Under the pieces are notes generated by a model. That model made no database searches and was not told the DNA's origin. It saw only the letters and a list, made by a program, of their open reading frames with translations. From contig CAJUND010000011.1 in NCBI GenBank assembly GCA_910587655.1, positions 1 through 53,330 on the forward strand: a stretch of DNA of 53,330 nucleotides, written 5' to 3'. Position numbers and translations under genes: made by a program. This document shows, piece by piece, positions 51,176 through 53,330 of the stretch (positions within the stretch are counted from its first letter, which is position 1; each line of letters starts with the position of its first letter). Origin of the DNA: an uncultured Agathobacter sp. (GTDB taxonomy: Bacteria; Bacillota; Clostridia; Lachnospirales; Lachnospiraceae).

Positions 51176-52210
51176 TCACCGTGCATTCATTTCTGCAAGG
51201 TCATAAATCAGTTTTTTTGAATCTTCCCAGCCGAGGCACGGGTCGGTAATGGATTTTCCATAAACATGTTCGCCGATTGGCTGGGAACCTTCTTCAATAT
51301 AGCTTTCAATCATCAGACCTTTCACGAGAGAACGGATATCGGAGGAAAGCTGGCGGTTATGCATGACTTCCTTTGCGATTCTTATCTGTTCCCTGAAGTT
51401 TTTTCCAGAGTTGGAATGGTTGGTATCAATGACAGCCGCCGGGTTGATGACATCTATTTTTTCATACATGTCATGCAGCCGGATCAGGTCTTCATAATGA
51501 TAATTCTGCGTGGAGTTTCCGTGTTTGCTGACGGCGCCCCGGAGCACAACATGCGTCAGGGGATTGCCTGTCGTTTCCACCTCGTATCCGCGGTATACAA
51601 AATGGTGCGGATGCTGTGCCGCATAAACAGAATTAAGCATAACGGAAAAATCCCCGCTGGTCGGGTTTTTCATTCCAGAGGCAACATCAAAACCGCTAAC
51701 GGTCAGACGGTGCTGCTGGTCTTCCACGGAGCGGGCGCCGATTGCAACATAGGAAAGAAGATCGTCCACATATCCCCAGTTTTCCGGGTAAAGCATTTCA
51801 TCGGCAGGGGTCAGGCCGCTTTCTGCAATGGCACGCAGATGCATTTTGCGGACAGCAATCAGTCCCTCCACCATATCCGGTTCTTTTTCCGGATCCGGCT
51901 GGGAAGCGATTCCTTTGTATCCTTCGCCCGTGGTTCTTGGCTTGTTGGTGTAGATGCGCGGAATGATAATCAGCTGGTCCCTGACATCTTCCTGTACTTT
52001 TGTAAGCCGGTTTACATAGTCGCAGACAGAGTCTTCGTTGTCTGCAGAACAAGGCCCGATAATTACCAGAAAACGGGAATCTTTTCCGGTAATGACATCA
52101 GAAATCATTAAATCCCTGTGTTTTTTCAGTTCGCGAAACTCCGGTGAAAGTGGAAAATCGCGTTTAATTTCTGCCGGTGTCGGCAGCTGGTTCATAAATT
52201 CAAAGCTCAT
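51176..52210 (-). CDS. aroF: 3-deoxy-7-phosphoheptulonate (DAHP) synthase, class I
   Basis: A 344-aa class I alpha-type DAHP synthase, the first enzyme of the shikimate pathway (PEP plus erythrose-4-phosphate). Family motifs are VIIGPCSADNEDS, PRIYTNKPRTTG, HGNSTQNYHY and DTNHSNSGKNF, with SYIEEGSQ near the end. Enzymes of this class are usually feedback-inhibited by an aromatic amino acid; which one cannot be read here. CAGGAG precedes the ATG. The next shikimate gene is divergent, 203 bp away. Confidence 0.95.
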   Translation of the reverse strand: MSFEFMNQLPTPAEIKRDFPLSPEFRELKKHRDLMISDVITGKDSRFLVIIGPCSADNEDSVCDYVNRLTKVQEDVRDQLIIIPRIYTNKPRTTGEGYKGIASQPDPEKEPDMVEGLIAVRKMHLRAIAESGLTPADEMLYPENWGYVDDLLSYVAIGARSVEDQQHRLTVSGFDVASGMKNPTSGDFSVMLNSVYAAQHPHHFVYRGYEVETTGNPLTHVVLRGAVSKHGNSTQNYHYEDLIRLHDMYEKIDVINPAAVIDTNHSNSGKNFREQIRIAKEVMHNRQLSSDIRSLVKGLMIESYIEEGSQPIGEHVYGKSITDPCLGWEDSKKLIYDLAEMNAR

Positions 52211-52296
52211 AAATTACTCCTGTCATGATATTATTTTCATGCAGCGCTTCCTGAAAATTTTGTAAAAAGACGCTGTATCTCTGTCATCCAGTGACT

Positions 52297-52325
52297 ATCT
52301 TAGTAAAAAAAAGGCAAAATGTCAA
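52297..52325 (-). promoter_or_regulatory. SigA promoter of the DAHP synthase gene
   Basis: On the minus strand: perfect -35 TTGACA (52320-52325), 17-bp spacer, -10 TAAGAT (52297-52302). It leaves a leader of about 80 nt. I see no T-box or attenuator in it. Confidence 0.7.
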
Positions 52326-52364
52326 ATTTCCTGCCGGTTTTTTCTTTATTTTCTCTTTCATAAT

Positions 52365-52373
52365 TGATATAAT
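52365..52373 (+). promoter_or_regulatory. Extended -10 promoter of aroD
   Basis: TGATATAAT, an extended -10 element with perfect TATAAT (52368-52373), 41 bp before the aroD start. Confidence 0.55.
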
Positions 52374-52413
52374 ACAGTGATATAAAGTAAATTGCCAGGA
52401 AGGAATTATTTTA

Positions 52414-53157
52414 ATGAATATAAAAGGACATACTATAGGAAATGGAAAACCGCTGGTATGCGTACCCATTATGGAATCTGATAAAGAAGCAGTGATCAGG
52501 GAGGCGAAGCGTCTTGTCAGTTCCGGTACCGAAATGATAGAGTGGCGTCTGGATGCATTTTCCGGGATTATGAGTCCGAATGCAGTCCGGGAAGTTTTAA
52601 AAGAGCTTGGTCCGGTTGTAAAGGATACGGTTTTTGTTTATACGTTCCGTTCCAGAAGGCAGGGCGGGCTGATGGAGCTTGCAGCAGAGCAGGTGCAGGA
52701 TCTGCACCAGCTTGCAGCAGAAAGCGGTATTGTGGATTTTGTTGATGTGGAATATTTTGAATCAAGGAAACCGGAGCAGGAGACACAGCTGCTGCAGGGA
52801 ATGGGAGTGCATGTCATAGCATCCCATCATGATTTTGAACAGACACCCAAACGGAAAGTACTCCAGATGATTCTGGAGCATCTGAAAAGATGCGGGGCGG
52901 AAATTATCAAGCTTGCCGTTATGCCGCAGTCCATGCAGGATGTGCTGGATCTTCTGGAAGAAACCAGTCTGTTTCATGAGGAGTTTCCCATGCAGCATAT
53001 CATTACCATGTCCATGGGGGAGACTGGAAAGATTTCCCGTGTGGCAGGCGGATTTTTCGGTTCCTGCGTGACATTTGGGGCGGGGCTGCAGTCCAGTGCG
53101 CCTGGACAGATGGAGGAAGAGAAAATAAAAACCATACTGGATATTCTTTATGAATAA
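52414..53157 (+). CDS. aroD: 3-dehydroquinate dehydratase, type I
   Basis: A 247-aa type I dehydroquinase, the third shikimate step. The catalytic His (ASHHDF, near residue 134) and the Schiff-base Lys (IIKLAVMP, near 168) are present, and the barrel starts with MIEWRLDAF. The C-terminal FGAGLQSSAPGQ is typical. The promoter is divergent from the DAHP synthase gene. Confidence 0.95.
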   Translation: MNIKGHTIGNGKPLVCVPIMESDKEAVIREAKRLVSSGTEMIEWRLDAFSGIMSPNAVREVLKELGPVVKDTVFVYTFRSRRQGGLMELAAEQVQDLHQLAAESGIVDFVDVEYFESRKPEQETQLLQGMGVHVIASHHDFEQTPKRKVLQMILEHLKRCGAEIIKLAVMPQSMQDVLDLLEETSLFHEEFPMQHIITMSMGETGKISRVAGGFFGSCVTFGAGLQSSAPGQMEEEKIKTILDILYE

Positions 53158-53193
53158 TGTGCCAGAATTTTCCATGTGATTTGCTCCATTTTG

Positions 53194-53222
53194 TTGACGG
53201 ATGATTTGAGATGTGGTAAGAT
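53194..53222 (+). promoter_or_regulatory. SigA promoter of the tRNA-Arg gene
   Basis: -35 TTGACG (53194-53199), 17-bp spacer, -10 TAAGAT (53217-53222), about 16 bp before the tRNA. Confidence 0.7.
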
Positions 53223-53238
53223 TTAAATCGTGCAACGG

Positions 53239-53310
53239 GCAGCCGTAGTATAATGGATAGAACGCAGGACTCCGACTCCTGAGATGCGGGTTCGATTCCC
53301 GCCGGGTGCA
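53239..53310 (+). tRNA. tRNA-Arg (anticodon CCG)
   Basis: The anticodon arm CAGGA-CTCCGAC-TCCTG gives anticodon CCG (codon CGG). The T arm GCGGG-TTCGATT-CCCGC is perfect. The acceptor stem GCAGCCG with CGGGTGC pairs at six of seven positions, with G53242 opposite G53306 mismatched. The CCA end is not encoded. The D arm is short, as in other arginine tRNAs of this type. Confidence 0.88.
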
Positions 53311-53330
53311 TAATGTCGTATACCTGCAAA

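Noticed and set aside
1..53330. CRISPR arrays, rRNA genes, insertion sequences with DDE transposases, phage structural genes
   Set aside because: No regularly spaced repeats, rRNA-like sequence, transposase motifs or phage genes were seen. The only mobile element recognised is the one in cotJC.

Overview
The window looks like the chromosome of an anaerobic, endospore-forming Clostridia, most likely a Lachnospiraceae member. The evidence is a full spoIIIAA-AH operon, a cotJABC spore-coat operon, a SpoIIM-like gene, NfnAB electron bifurcation, an H-cluster signalling protein and a LexA box of the Gram-positive type at recA. Most genes lie on the + strand in tight operons with strong AGGAGG-type ribosome sites.

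Layout. 1-3.1 kb: a LUD-domain gene facing two CobW/G3E metal GTPases. 3.2-5.6 kb: nfnA-nfnB. 5.7-15 kb: a P-type ATPase followed by an uncharacterised four-gene set (1183-aa helical protein, actin/Hsp70-fold protein, TPR protein, coiled-coil membrane protein). 15-23.2 kb: cotJA-cotJB-cotJC, where cotJC is split by a 7.1-kb element carrying an AraC regulator, a GH13 and a GH3 glycosidase, a 56-aa protein and a large serine recombinase. 23.3-30 kb: an unusual operon with DgkA, CDP-archaeol-synthase-like, UbiA-like, PEP-synthase-like and acyl-CoA-ligase-like genes and a broken GNAT gene. 30.0-30.5 kb: a structured non-coding RNA of about 0.4 kb with its own promoter and terminator. 30.5-33 kb: a Ham1-like gene and three small unknown genes. 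33-37.3 kb: a radical-SAM/DNA-metabolism pair and argS. 37.4-42 kb: spoIIIAA-AH. 42-48.4 kb: prfC, trxA, recA-recX, rny and a NUDIX gene. 48.5-51.1 kb: a SpoIIM-like gene and a [FeFe]-hydrogenase-like/MCP fusion. 51.2-53.2 kb: divergent DAHP synthase and dehydroquinate dehydratase (shikimate pathway). The window ends with tRNA-Arg(CCG).

The most striking system is the interrupted cotJC gene. The first 175-176 codons of this spore-coat manganese catalase end inside a serine-recombinase att site at 16.03 kb. The missing 28 C-terminal codons and the operon terminator lie 7,089 bp downstream, directly after the recombinase gene. Precise excision would restore a 203-codon cotJC in frame. This is the architecture of the sigK 'skin' elements that are cut out of the mother-cell chromosome during sporulation, here applied to a coat gene and carrying sugar-degradation cargo instead of phage genes. 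Excision itself cannot be seen in the sequence and needs testing.
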